The translations under genes were made by a program, and so were the position numbers. The notes under the pieces are model-generated. The model saw only the letters and a program-made list of their open reading frames with translations, did not search any database and was not told the DNA's origin. From contig JAEWLW010000038.1 in NCBI GenBank assembly GCA_023457355.1, positions 1 through 64,000 of the forward strand: a stretch of DNA of 64,000 bases. The letters run 5' to 3'. Shown piece by piece: positions 1-8,956 of this stretch. The DNA is from Bacillota bacterium. GTDB taxonomy: Bacteria > Bacillota > Clostridia > Oscillospirales > Ruminococcaceae. Numbering within the stretch: position 1 is the stretch's first letter; every line of letters starts with the position of its first letter.

Positions 1-721
1 CCTTGCTCTCCGGAGGCTGTAGTTGATTGGACTTAGGCAGCGGGTACATCCTGATACCTGTCAACGTCAATATCCGGTTAGAGAAATCATCACCCGAGTA
101 GCCTTTGTCCGCATAGAGTGCTAACATTCGATGGTTCTCCACCAGCTTAAGAACAGGAGCCCGGTCGTCCACATTGGCGGAAGTCAACAAAAAATCAGCT
201 GGGTATCCATTAGAATCGCAAAGCAGATGCAGCTTATAGCCAAGGTAGGTTTCCTTTTTGGAAGCGCATCTACCGTAATTGGCGCCATATCCCCGAAAGG
301 TCTTGTGAAAATGAGCCCTGCCAAATTTGCACACCGGGATGGGCATACTGTCCACAAGTTTTACCTGCGAATCAGATACCATGACGGTAATTTCTTGGTA
401 GCAACGTCGTATAACCGCATGCAGGTTTCTTCGTATCCGGTTGTATCTGCTGCGTTCACAGAAAGCTGGAAATACATTGGACAAGTTTTTGCGGCAGAAG
501 AAATACTATGCCCGTTCTGAGTCGATCGTCATCAGTTCACCGAGAATTGCAACAGAAATAACCTCGACGTCGCTCATTATCATTCGCTCGACACCCTTGC
601 GGCCTTTGATTTCAGGTGGAGCCACTGCCTCATAAATATCGGCGATTATAGCCTTAATTCGTCCGGCTAGCTCTTTTAGGTTGCTGATATTTGTGCTATA
701 CTTGCTTTTGTCAAACTCCAT
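1..721 (-). pseudogene. IS982-family transposase, nonsense-mutated and cut by the window edge
   Basis: The minus strand encodes an IS982-like DDE transposase from ATG at 721, but an in-frame TAG at 506-508 stops it after 71 codons. Reading straight through the TAG, the same frame stays open to base 1. It carries FCRKNLSNVFPAFCERSRYN, then VDSMPIPVCKFGRAHFHK, ASKKETYLGYKLHLLCDSNG and LYADKGYSGDDF, which is the conserved IS982 core. Family members usually have a tryptophan (TGG) just after this point (SExAWYxF), so TGG to TAG is the simplest explanation. There is no frameshift. The C-terminus, including the last catalytic acidic residue, lies outside the window. The element end beyond 721 is uncertain; it could lie near 800-830. 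Family assignment is from motif recall. Confidence 0.8.
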
Positions 722-839
722 CTGATGTCATTCTCTCTTTGTGTTTTGTAGTGATTACACTTTGAGAGTGTCATTTTGATGGAGTTTGTTTTCATATAGC
801 ACCACGGGTGAAATTAAGCGGGTAAATATAAAAATAAAC

Positions 840-869
840 AAAACCGGCACGAATTACAGTACCGGTTTT
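840..869 (-). terminator. Rho-independent terminator of the MATE operon
   Basis: Arms AAAACCGG (840-847) and CCGGTTTT (862-869) form a hairpin. Read on the minus strand it is followed by GTTTATTTTTA. It lies 47 bases past the MATE stop codon, between that gene and the IS982 remnant. Confidence 0.7.
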
Positions 870-915
870 GCTTATCCGCCTAATCACGATTGATTTACAT
901 GTCTGTGCAAATTTC

Positions 916-2298
916 TTAACGGCTATTAAAATTCACATCGGCCCCGTATTTGGGATTTGAATCGCTTAGCGCGCGAATACCCAAACTGAACCAGAACGCC
1001 GTAATCAGTGAGGAAAGCGCATCCGCAAAGGGTGCGGCATATAAAAGTCCGTTAAGTCCCCAGACACGTGAGAAAATAAGAATTGCAGGAATCAAAAACA
1101 ATACCTGCCTTGTCAGGGTGAGCACCATCGCGGAGCTTGAACGGCCGATTGCCTGAAAGAAGTTTGCGGCCAGCGCCTGGAACCCGATGACCGGCAAGCA
1201 CCAGAACCATGTCCGAATTGCATAGCTTCCAAAGCGTACCAAATCGGGCTCCCGGTTAAACAGGGAGACAATTTGAGCCGGAAACAATCTTGTGAGTATC
1301 CATCCGGCCACAACAATTATGGTCGCGGCCATAATTGCCAGCCGCTCGGCCAATTTAATACGGTCATATTTTTTAGCGCCAAAATTAAAGCTGACGATCG
1401 GCTGTACGCCCTGATTAAGTCCGATAACCGGCATCAGTAGAATGGTTTGAACACTGTTTACAATACCCATACCGGATACCGCGATATCCCCGCCATACGC
1501 CATGAGACTTTTGTTGAGAACCACATTGAGCAGGCTGTTACTCAGCTGCATTAAAAAGCCGGGCATTCCAAGCGAGGTAATGCGCATCATCACACTGCTT
1601 CTGGGGCGCATGTACTTGAGTCTGATTTTATGGTTGCACCTATTACCCAGAAAATAGGTCAGGATCCATGTCATGGAAACGCACTGCGACAGGATTGTGG
1701 CAAGCGCGGCGCCGGCCATCCCCATTTTGAACACATAAATAAACAGCGGGTCGAGCAGCATATTCGTCCCCGCACCCACAAACATCGTGATCATGGCCAG
1801 TTTGGGCTGGCCGTCGGCACGTAAAAAGCTATTCATGCCCATGCTGACCACCTGGAAAATCGCGCCGAAAAAGATAACGCGCATATAAGCGATGGAATAG
1901 GGTAATACCGCTTCACTGGCGCCAAACAGGCGCAAAAGCCGCACAAGGAAGATCTGGCCGACTATTAAAAACAGCGCACCGCTGACTAATAGCGCCATAA
2001 AGGCGTTGCCCAATGCCATATTCGCCTCTTCTGATTTTCCCTCACCCAGTTTTATAGAGAATAGTGTCGCACCGCCTATGCCAAATAAAACACCGGTGGA
2101 CAGCAGGATAATCATAATTGGGAATCCGATTGTAATTCCTGCCAAGCCATTGGCGCCGAGATCCGGTGCGTTACCGATAAAAATACGGTCCACAATATTG
2201 TAAAGTGCGTTGACAATCATGCCGATAATAGCCGGCACCGAAAATTTTAATAATAAGCTTGATACTTTTTCCGTTCCCAACGGGTTTGCGTGTTCCAT
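916..2298 (-). CDS. MATE family multidrug efflux transporter
   Basis: Predicted polytopic inner-membrane antiporter that exports drugs or metabolites using a Na+ or H+ gradient. The protein of about 460 residues begins MEHANPLGTEKVSSLLLKFS, the typical MATE N-terminus, followed by about 12 hydrophobic segments in two similar halves (ALYNIVDRIFIGN in the first, FNFGAKKYDRIK in the middle). I chose the ATG at 2298 because it overlaps the MarR stop as TAATG, implying translational coupling. A GTG at 2313 would add five residues but has no better ribosome site. It is the second gene of a marR-MATE operon, so expression is probably controlled by the upstream regulator. The substrate cannot be told from sequence. 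Confidence 0.9.
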   Translation of the reverse strand: MEHANPLGTEKVSSLLLKFSVPAIIGMIVNALYNIVDRIFIGNAPDLGANGLAGITIGFPIMIILLSTGVLFGIGGATLFSIKLGEGKSEEANMALGNAFMALLVSGALFLIVGQIFLVRLLRLFGASEAVLPYSIAYMRVIFFGAIFQVVSMGMNSFLRADGQPKLAMITMFVGAGTNMLLDPLFIYVFKMGMAGAALATILSQCVSMTWILTYFLGNRCNHKIRLKYMRPRSSVMMRITSLGMPGFLMQLSNSLLNVVLNKSLMAYGGDIAVSGMGIVNSVQTILLMPVIGLNQGVQPIVSFNFGAKKYDRIKLAERLAIMAATIIVVAGWILTRLFPAQIVSLFNREPDLVRFGSYAIRTWFWCLPVIGFQALAANFFQAIGRSSSAMVLTLTRQVLFLIPAILIFSRVWGLNGLLYAAPFADALSSLITAFWFSLGIRALSDSNPKYGADVNFNSR

Positions 2299-2747
2299 TA
2301 GTCTTTTTCCCACATTTCTTTAAAATTTGCTGTTTCCACTTTCTCCACCATATTTTCCAATACAGTGAACATTGTATTGACCGACTGCTCGTCCAGTCCT
2401 TCAGTCAGGAAGTTGCTCCATTGCTGTAATAACGTCTTGATTTGAATTTCATGCTGCATTGCAAGCTCAGTTAAAAAAACTTTATTGGCCCGCCGGTCTG
2501 CCTGGCTTTTATCTTTGCGCAAAAAGCCTTTCTTCAGCAAAGACTGAACCATGCGCGCGATAGCAGCTTTATCAATGAGCATGAAAGACGATATTTCCTC
2601 CTGTGGCACCCCATTATAACAGTACAAATATATTAAAACCGGCAGTTCCGACGCAGTGAGGTCAAGCGGTTTGAGCACGGTATTGAGATATACCTGATTT
2701 TTCCGATACAGGATGGAAACTAACCGGCCTACGCTCCTTTCCATCAT
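2298..2747 (-). CDS. MarR family transcriptional regulator
   Basis: Winged-helix dimeric repressor of 149 residues, the usual MarR length. The recognition region runs about residues 45-95 (QEEISSFMLIDKAAIARMVQ, then the wing RKDKSQADRRANKVFLTE with the family's D-x-R-A/R signature). The start ATG at 2747 follows AGGAGGGAAG. It precedes and overlaps the MATE gene by TAATG. Two 16-bp operator-like sites overlap its own promoter, so autorepression with release by an efflux substrate is likely. That last point is inferred from the family. Confidence 0.92.
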   Translation of the reverse strand: MMERSVGRLVSILYRKNQVYLNTVLKPLDLTASELPVLIYLYCYNGVPQEEISSFMLIDKAAIARMVQSLLKKGFLRKDKSQADRRANKVFLTELAMQHEIQIKTLLQQWSNFLTEGLDEQSVNTMFTVLENMVEKVETANFKEMWEKD

Positions 2748-2770
2748 GTTCTTCCCTCCTTCTCAAAATT

Positions 2771-2818
2771 AGTTGTGATGACAACTTATTATAACGCAAA
2801 ATGGTTGTCGGGTCAACT
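2771..2818 (-). promoter_or_regulatory. marR-MATE promoter with two MarR operator-like sites
   Basis: On the minus strand a -35 TTGACC (2816-2811) and a -10 TATAAT (2793-2788) are separated by exactly 17 bases. Site 1 (2786-2771, minus AGTTGTCATCACAACT) lies just after the -10. Site 2 (2818-2803, minus AGTTGACCCGACAACC) covers the -35. Both fit AGTTG-W-C-N3-ACAAC at the same 16-base length. The promoter and repeats are seen directly; MarR binding is inferred. Confidence 0.75.
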
Positions 2819-3296
2819 GTTTTCAGAAGTGCTGCGCGCTTGGATAATATTTAATGATATCTCACTTCTAACGCGACACTGCAATAATGTGAGCTTAACC
2901 CATGACAGTAGCGCAGGGCTATTTGAATAAATTGCGCAACATCAAGAGCGTATTTCTATTGAATGAACCGAGCGTCAGTTTTGACAATTTTGCAGCAGCT
3001 GATTTTAGATTCCATAATGCATAATATTTTTCCACTAGCTAAACGGCCACGCCGAACATCTATACGTTGGCGTGGCCTTCTTATCGGCTGTATGCCGGAT
3101 TGCTTAAAGTTAATCCGTCGGGGGTTGGTCAAAACCATAAAAGCATGATCTGCCCGATAAAATTGCTTTGTCTGGTCATCGCCGCCCATCATTTGCGTAT
3201 TTAGTGGCCACTATTGCGAAAGCCGCATAATAGGCGGTTTGATACGGCATGTATTATATCCTGAAACATTTTTATAATTAAAATGAATTTGCGCAT
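2819..3296. other. Intergenic region with one long hairpin
   Basis: No convincing gene in this gap. The clearest structure is a 9-bp perfect inverted repeat, GGCCACGCC (3045-3053) and GGCGTGGCC (3069-3077), with a 15-base loop. It lacks a clear T-run on either strand, so it may be a weak terminator or a repeat remnant. Small open frames here have no ribosome site and no recognisable product. Confidence 0.5.
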
Positions 3297-3325
3297 TTGA
3301 CTTTGTCATAAGTCTGTTATATAGT
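3297..3325 (+). promoter_or_regulatory. Sigma-A type promoter upstream of the AraC regulator
   Basis: TTGACT (3297-3302), a 17-base spacer and TATAGT (3320-3325). It lies about 160 bases before the AraC-type start at 3486, leaving a long 5' leader. Prediction only. Confidence 0.55.
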
Positions 3326-3485
3326 AAATATAGTTAGAAAAAAGCATATTTATTCAATAAAAATTAGGCGTATTACTGTATAATAAATTGTACACGGCAA
3401 ACGAACGCAAAGGTGGCCAAGCAGATTTTTCTACGATGCAATGCGAAGATGACGGGGCGAAAGTTTTTACGGGGGTGGTGGTATT

Positions 3486-4292
3486 ATGGCATATGACTTT
3501 ACTCTGACGCACAATCAGCGAACCTTTCCAAAGAATAATGTCCCGCATACCCATAACAGCTATGAGTTTATGTTCTGCGTGTCGAATGGCGGAACGTTCT
3601 TTATAGGCGAAAAATCATACCCGATGTGCCGCGGCATGCTGCTGCTTAGCCTGCAAAACGTACCGCATTACGGTGTTGTCAACGGTGAGGTGTTCGACTG
3701 TTATGTGCTGCGGGTTTCCACAGACGCGATATGCGAACTTTCCAGCCTGCAAACCGATTTTAAGGCGGTCATAGACAGCGCCAGTTCCTGCCTGATTTTA
3801 AATGAGGAACAGACAGACAGCCTCGTCGGTATGATGGACAGCTGCCTTGCTTTACATAACGATTTTGGCGAGGATATCCGGCGCGAGATTTTCTTTTTGC
3901 AAATTTTGCTGTATATCAGCACCATTATTCGCGATTCCAACGGTGGGCAGCTTCTGCCGGACATCGCGGAGAACAAGCGGATTCAAACGGTTATGGAATA
4001 TATCCACCAGCATTATGCCGACGAAATTACGCTTGATCAGCTCAGCGAGCGGTTTTTCATCAACAAATATTACCTGAGCCATGTGTTCAAGGAAGCCACC
4101 GGCATGAGTTTAAAATCCTATATCATCAATTACCGCGTTCAAAAGGCCTGTATTCTTTTGGCCGGCGGAGAGTCGGTTCAGCAGACGGGTGAAATGACGG
4201 GCTTTTCAAACAGCGCGCATTTTATTAAGACCTTTGGCCGGATTATGGGAGTGTCTCCGGGCCGTTACGCACAGAAAAAAAGCTTAAAATGA
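3486..4292 (+). CDS. AraC family transcriptional regulator with cupin-type N-terminus
   Basis: A 268-residue regulator. The N-terminal half (about 1-150) looks like an AraC cupin effector-binding domain (HTHNSYEFMFCVSNGGTFFI). The C-terminal half (about 165-268) has the double helix-turn-helix: LDQLSERFFINKYYLSHVFK and then TGEMTGFSNSAHFIKTFGRI ending GVSPGRYAQ. The ATG follows a G-rich GGGGGTGG ribosome site. It lies immediately upstream of, and co-directional with, the ene-reductase cluster that begins at 4806, but a terminator-like hairpin and about 510 bases separate them. It is therefore the natural candidate activator of that cluster rather than part of its transcript. The effector is unknown. 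Confidence 0.9.
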   Translation: MAYDFTLTHNQRTFPKNNVPHTHNSYEFMFCVSNGGTFFIGEKSYPMCRGMLLLSLQNVPHYGVVNGEVFDCYVLRVSTDAICELSSLQTDFKAVIDSASSCLILNEEQTDSLVGMMDSCLALHNDFGEDIRREIFFLQILLYISTIIRDSNGGQLLPDIAENKRIQTVMEYIHQHYADEITLDQLSERFFINKYYLSHVFKEATGMSLKSYIINYRVQKACILLAGGESVQQTGEMTGFSNSAHFIKTFGRIMGVSPGRYAQKKSLK

Positions 4293-4298
4293 CATAGA

Positions 4299-4342
4299 GC
4301 GCTTGTGTTCAGACAATATTGGAGCACAGGCGCATTATTTTT
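4299..4342 (+). terminator. Terminator after the AraC gene
   Basis: GCGCTTGTGTTC (4299-4310) pairs, with G-U pairs, with GGAGCACAGGCGC (4321-4333), followed by ATTATTTTT. Confidence 0.6.
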
Positions 4343-4805
4343 AAACCGAATTAAACATTGAAACAGCGGCTTCGCAAAATGATTTATATCAGGCAGCAAG
4401 CGGCTGTTTTTATTGTCCCTTTTTAGAACTCAGATAAAATAATCAAGCAAATTAAGCGGTATTTGTTAACAACAAGAAAAGATAATTACGTGTTGTGAAA
4501 ATGAAAATTATGAAGCAAAAAAGAATAATGAAAATAGCAAACAGATTATATTTTTGGGACATAGATGTATGTATAATTGAGATAATAAATAAAAAATATA
4601 AACATATGTGAAAATTAATTATACAAATAACTCATATATCTGCACAGCAAAGAATTAAATGAAGCCCAAATGTTTCAATTTTTCAATTGAAAATTTTAGG
4701 TAAATCATGATACCTCAACGCAAGAATACTCATATTTTTCAGTTCGCAAATATGTGCTTTTTTTGTGTTTTGAGGTAGCCATTTTGGGAAAGGACTGCAC
4801 GTTCA
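4343..4805 (+). promoter_or_regulatory. AT-rich leader of the ene-reductase operon with palindromes
   Basis: No gene seen. The segment is strongly AT-rich compared with its flanks. It holds a perfect 14-base palindrome TTTTCAATTGAAAA (4680-4693) and an inverted pair TACCTCAA (4711-4718) and TTGAGGTA (4770-4777), 51 bases apart, shortly before the ATG at 4806. These are candidate regulator sites, for instance for the upstream AraC protein. No clear -35/-10 pair could be fixed. GGGAAAGGA (4787-4795) is the ribosome site. Confidence 0.45.
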
Positions 4806-6725
4806 ATGAAATTTGTAAAGATGTTCGAGCCGATTCATATCGGTTCAATGACACTGAAAAATCGTATCGTCATGGGGCCCTTGGGTTCGGCAATGGCGGA
4901 TGAAAACCATTATCCCACCGAGCAGCAGGTCAGATATTATGCCGCCCGCGCCAGAGGCGGCGTGAGCATGGTGATGGTCGAGCACACCGGAATGCAGCTG
5001 ATGGGGGCGCGCTCTGCGACGGCAACCGGCATCTGGGACCGCAACAGCCTGCCGGCGTGGCGCAAGGTCGTCGCGGCCATCCACGAGAACGGCGCCAAGG
5101 CGGGCATACAGATCGGCCATCAGGGTTCATGTACCGACTACAGCCGGATACTCGGCGGAGAATGCGTGGCGGCATCCCACATCCGCTGCTATAAAATTCA
5201 GGAAAAAACCCGCCACATCACCCATGAGGAAATGGTGCAGTTCAAAAAGGATTATATCAACGCGGTGCAGATTGCCATTGAGGCGGGTTTTGACACTGTT
5301 ATGTTCCATATGACCAACGGCTATTTTTTGGCCTCGTGGCTGTCGGGGCGTACCAATAAGCGCACCGACCGGTATGGCGGCACGCTGGAAAACCGCCTGC
5401 GCTTTCCGCTGGAGCTGATCGCCGAGGTGCGTCAGGCCATCGGGCCGGATTACCCGCTGATGGCGCGCCTGGCCTCAAAGGAGGTCAACGGCGGACGCAG
5501 CCTTGAAGAGACCCGCATCGTCGCCCGCGCATTGCAGGATGCCGGCATCGACGCACTGGATATTAACTCCGGCTCCTGGAGTGAATATGACTGGGAGTTC
5601 CCGTCCTATTTTCAGCAGGAAGGGTTTTTGCTGGAGGACGCGCAGAAAATACGGGAATCGGTCACGATTCCGGTTATCAGCGGCGGGCGCATCACCGAGC
5701 CGCTTATGGCCGAGCAGGCCCTGCTGGACGGCCGGTGCGACATTATTTCGATTACCCGCGGCATGCTGGCCGATCCCGAATGGCTACTTAAGACCCGGCG
5801 CGGAGAAACCGAGGCCATACGGCGCTGTATCGCCTGCACCCGCTGCATCAACGACCGCGAGCACGGCGGCCTGATTTGCAACGTCAACCCGTTTAACCGG
5901 CGCGAGCAGGAGCTGGAAATTAAACCGGCCGAAGTCCGCAAGCGTATCTGCATCATCGGCGCGGGCCCCGGCGGCTTGCAGGCCGCCGCCGTCGCCGCGA
6001 GGCGCGGGCATGCGGTTGTGGTGATCGAAAAAGAGGATCTTCCTGGCGGCATGGTGCGGGCGGCGGGCGTTCCGCCGCTGAAATGGGGTATTCTCAGTCT
6101 GATTCCGGCGCTGGTTTACGACGCCGAACAAAATGGCGCGCAGATCATCTACAATCAGACGGTCACCCCCGAATGGATTAAGCAAAACCGGTTTGATCAT
6201 GTCATCGTAGCCAACGGGGCAAAATCCGTCATGCTGCCCATACCAAACGACGGCAGCCTTGAGGCAGTCTCCGCCGTTTCGGTGCTCAACGGCAGCGTGT
6301 GGTTTGGCCAGAGGGTCGCAATTATCGGCGGCGGCTGGATCGGCTGCGAAACCGCCGAATTTGTCAATAAATATCAGCGCGAGACCACCCTCTTTGAGGT
6401 GCTGGGGCGCATTGCCAACGATATGTACCCCGCCATGCGCGAAAAGATGCTCAAGTCGCTGGCCGAGGGCGGCACCAGGGTGATCACCAACGCCTGCGTA
6501 ACCGAGATCAGGGACGGCTATATCCATTACGAGCAAAATGGGCAGGCCCAAAAGGCGGGCCCGTTCGACAGCCTTGTAATGTCGGTGGGTATGCGCGCCG
6601 ACACTTCGGTGGCCGAGGAATTGCGCGCCGCCGGTATAGAGCCGATCGTCATCGGCAACGCCGTGCGGGCCAACCGCCTTTACGAGGTACTGACCTCGGC
6701 GGTGGAGGCCACCATCAACCTCTAG
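4806..6725 (+). CDS. NADH:flavin oxidoreductase / 2,4-dienoyl-CoA reductase-like ene-reductase (FMN, 4Fe-4S, FAD)
   Basis: A 639-residue multidomain flavoenzyme of the trimethylamine dehydrogenase / dienoyl-CoA reductase / BaiCD class, expected to reduce an activated C=C bond or act on a related substrate in the cytosol. An N-terminal old-yellow-enzyme TIM barrel (about 1-330) contains RFPLELIAEVRQAIGPDYPL. A 4Fe-4S motif C341-x2-C344-x2-C347-x10-C358 (CIACTRC, then ICNVNP) follows. An FAD dinucleotide fold (IIGAGPGGLQAAAVAARRG, about 378) and an NAD(P) fold (AIIGGGWIGCETAEF, about 503) complete it. Length and order match the family. It leads a co-directional cluster with an unknown protein and two Gfo/Idh/MocA dehydrogenases, so a catabolic role is inferred. 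The substrate is unknown. Confidence 0.9.
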   Translation: MKFVKMFEPIHIGSMTLKNRIVMGPLGSAMADENHYPTEQQVRYYAARARGGVSMVMVEHTGMQLMGARSATATGIWDRNSLPAWRKVVAAIHENGAKAGIQIGHQGSCTDYSRILGGECVAASHIRCYKIQEKTRHITHEEMVQFKKDYINAVQIAIEAGFDTVMFHMTNGYFLASWLSGRTNKRTDRYGGTLENRLRFPLELIAEVRQAIGPDYPLMARLASKEVNGGRSLEETRIVARALQDAGIDALDINSGSWSEYDWEFPSYFQQEGFLLEDAQKIRESVTIPVISGGRITEPLMAEQALLDGRCDIISITRGMLADPEWLLKTRRGETEAIRRCIACTRCINDREHGGLICNVNPFNRREQELEIKPAEVRKRICIIGAGPGGLQAAAVAARRGHAVVVIEKEDLPGGMVRAAGVPPLKWGILSLIPALVYDAEQNGAQIIYNQTVTPEWIKQNRFDHVIVANGAKSVMLPIPNDGSLEAVSAVSVLNGSVWFGQRVAIIGGGWIGCETAEFVNKYQRETTLFEVLGRIANDMYPAMREKMLKSLAEGGTRVITNACVTEIRDGYIHYEQNGQAQKAGPFDSLVMSVGMRADTSVAEELRAAGIEPIVIGNAVRANRLYEVLTSAVEATINL

Positions 6726-6854
6726 GTACCGCTGAATTAATCAGCGCGCAGCTTAATCGGCGCACCTGCCCAGACCGCCCGGTTTACCTTTGTGGCGACA
6801 GAACAAGACATCGTTCTGCAAAATAAAATTATTGCTTTTAGGAGGGTTATTCAA

Positions 6855-7736
6855 GTGGTTAAGGATTATGCAAAGGGAATTATCGAATACCTTGAAAGCG
6901 CACACTGGAAGAGCTTTATTACCGAACATCTGGTGCACCCGGACGAGGAGGTTTACCATGCGCACATTTACTGCGACACCAGCGTGCACCCCGAATCGAT
7001 GAAGAAGGTCATGTTCGCTTACTTTGAAGCCATCGGCCATCCGCTTACCCGGCGCATAGACCCGGTGTCTCCGCACCCCGGGCAGGCCGGGCTGCACAGC
7101 GTTTACCCCAAGGGCATGGCGCATTTTGACCTTTATATGCGCTGGAACGAGAGCACGGTGCTTGAGGCAATGCCCTGCGACGCCGAGGAGGCCGAGCACG
7201 GCTCCAACGTTTTAAGCTGGGGCAAGAAATATCAGGACTGGTATCTGGGCGAAAAGAAGTACCAGTTTATGACGGTTGGCCCCCGGGAGGAACAGGAGAT
7301 CAAGGACTTCTTTTTAGGAAAACAATGGAAGGAAATGCAGACCTATGTACACGACGAGGAGATTCCCCATGTACATATGAACGTTGAGATCAACTTTGAC
7401 CCCAAGGTGCTGGAAATTTACGCGCGTGAGGCACTCGCCAGAATGGGCTGGACCGTGGAGCGCGTCGTGCCCTGCGTATACGACGTCAAGGGCACCTATA
7501 CCGGAAAGCTTGTGTTTTTGCTCGGGCGTCCTGAAGAGGTTTTTGACATCGCGTGGATCTATAACCCCGACGTGACCATCCGCCGCGCGCAGCAAGGCTG
7601 GATTTTCGACCTGCCGGGCTTCGACCTCTTCCGCATCGACGCTTACAACAAGGTGCTGGCGGAAGCGGACTTTTACCATCTGACAGACGGCGAGCTGGCC
7701 GAAATTTCCACTTATTGCGACAGCCTTAAAAAATAG
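6855..7736 (+). CDS. Unknown protein with two similar HxH-containing halves (weak DOPA-dioxygenase-like resemblance)
   Basis: I do not recognise this family with certainty. The GTG at 6855 is chosen because AGGAGG (6840-6845) sits 9 bases upstream; the frame is open further, to a GTG at 6792 without such a site. The 293-residue protein has no signal peptide or membrane segment. Two blocks align without gaps over 36 residues: residues 33-68 (starting VYHAHIYCD) and 170-205 (starting IPHVHMNVE). They share H-x-H, a proline, a glycine and an arginine at identical offsets, suggesting an internal duplication with a metal-binding HxH in each half. HAHIYCD followed later by SPHPGQ vaguely recalls DOPA 4,5-dioxygenase-like proteins. 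It lies between an ene-reductase and a dehydrogenase and is presumably an enzyme of the same pathway. Confidence 0.7.
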   Translation: MVKDYAKGIIEYLESAHWKSFITEHLVHPDEEVYHAHIYCDTSVHPESMKKVMFAYFEAIGHPLTRRIDPVSPHPGQAGLHSVYPKGMAHFDLYMRWNESTVLEAMPCDAEEAEHGSNVLSWGKKYQDWYLGEKKYQFMTVGPREEQEIKDFFLGKQWKEMQTYVHDEEIPHVHMNVEINFDPKVLEIYAREALARMGWTVERVVPCVYDVKGTYTGKLVFLLGRPEEVFDIAWIYNPDVTIRRAQQGWIFDLPGFDLFRIDAYNKVLAEADFYHLTDGELAEISTYCDSLKK

Positions 7737-7824
7737 CGCCGCCCCGGTGGGGCCAGCACGTGAACCGTTTAAACATGTCTGACGGCGGTTGTATCGGTCG
7801 GATAAATCATGAGGAGGAAAAACA

Positions 7825-8922
7825 GTGACTGAATATCTTTTCCCTGAGATGGAAATTGCCCAAAAACGGGTCCAGGCCGTGCTGGTGGGCTGCGGCGAGC
7901 AAGCCACCTCGATCATGCACGACGCCATCTCCTACAATGATGAAATTGAGGTGGTCGGCGTCTGCGACCTCAATAAGCTGAGAGCCGATTTCGCGGCAAA
8001 ACATTTCGGTCTTAAAAAATCGTACCAGGACCTGGCGCAGATGCTCGCGGAGGTCGAGGCCGAGGTGGCGTTTGTCATCATGATCCCCAAGTTTGCGGCG
8101 AAGATCGCAAAGCAGTGCGTCGACGCAGGGCTGCATGTCTATACCGAAAAGCCAATGAGCACCGATCTGGGGGATGCCTACGCGCTGGGCGAATCGTTGA
8201 AAAAGATGAACCGCAAACTGGGCGTCTCGTTCAACAAGCGCTATGCGCTGGCCTATAAAGGCATGAAGGGCGCCGTCGATTCGGATATTTTCGGGCCGAC
8301 TACCGCATTCAGCGTCAAATTTGTCGGCGGCTACCGCTCGACCCAGACCGACCTTCTGCGCACCGGTTCCTGTCACTTTTTTGATCTGGGCCGCTATTTT
8401 GTCGGCGAGATGGAAGAGGTGTTCGCCTACAAATACGAGCAGGCGCCTGGGCAGCATGTGTTTGCCGTTTCAGCTCTGTTTGAGAACGGCTGCGTCGGTT
8501 CCTTTACGCTGGGTTCGGTCGGCTCCTGGGCCGCCGGCTACGGCATGGAGAGCGTCGATATCCGCGGCGACCGCAATATGGTCACCGCAGACAACGGCCG
8601 CGACTTTGCCTGGCAAAAGCCCTCACGGATACTCAATTCCTACGCCGACAGCGCCTCAAGCCAGAATACGCAGGCTGTTGCCGAGCAGGCCGTCCCGCTG
8701 GAAATTTTGCGTCCCAACTACAGCAACCCGGGCAAGATGGTGGAAAGCAACTTTTTCATAAACGGCAATTATCAGTGCATCAAGGCTTTTGTCAAGGCGA
8801 TTTTAAACGATGAGGAGCCACCGGTCGGCTATAATGACGGGCTTATGGCTTTAAAGATCGCGCTTGCGATTGAAAAGAGCGTTGAGGAAAAGCGCGCGGT
8901 AAAGATTGCGGAAATCGTGTGA
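7825..8922 (+). CDS. Gfo/Idh/MocA family oxidoreductase
   Basis: A 365-residue NAD(P)-dependent dehydrogenase of the glucose-fructose oxidoreductase / inositol dehydrogenase family. The Rossmann half starts at about residue 14 (VQAVLVGCGEQATSIMHDAI, a G-x-G variant), with the VYTEKPMS catalytic-lysine motif near 110. The C-terminal alpha/beta domain carries GSCHFFDLGRYFVGEME, matching the family's helix with G-x-H-x2-D. GTG start at 7825 after AGGAGG. It is the third gene of the ene-reductase cluster, and a second paralogue follows at 9077. It probably oxidises or reduces a sugar-like or cyclitol-like intermediate. Confidence 0.9.
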   Translation: MTEYLFPEMEIAQKRVQAVLVGCGEQATSIMHDAISYNDEIEVVGVCDLNKLRADFAAKHFGLKKSYQDLAQMLAEVEAEVAFVIMIPKFAAKIAKQCVDAGLHVYTEKPMSTDLGDAYALGESLKKMNRKLGVSFNKRYALAYKGMKGAVDSDIFGPTTAFSVKFVGGYRSTQTDLLRTGSCHFFDLGRYFVGEMEEVFAYKYEQAPGQHVFAVSALFENGCVGSFTLGSVGSWAAGYGMESVDIRGDRNMVTADNGRDFAWQKPSRILNSYADSASSQNTQAVAEQAVPLEILRPNYSNPGKMVESNFFINGNYQCIKAFVKAILNDEEPPVGYNDGLMALKIALAIEKSVEEKRAVKIAEIV

Positions 8923-8956
8923 CGCGCGGCATTTTTAAAACAGCGCATCTTTAAAT

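Noticed and set aside
131..520. 129-codon plus-strand frame
   Set aside because: Antisense to the IS982 transposase remnant, whose minus-strand motifs are unmistakable.
5784..6551. 255-codon minus-strand frame inside the ene-reductase gene
   Set aside because: Shadow frame in GC-rich coding DNA; the plus-strand gene has intact FAD, NAD and Fe-S motifs across it.
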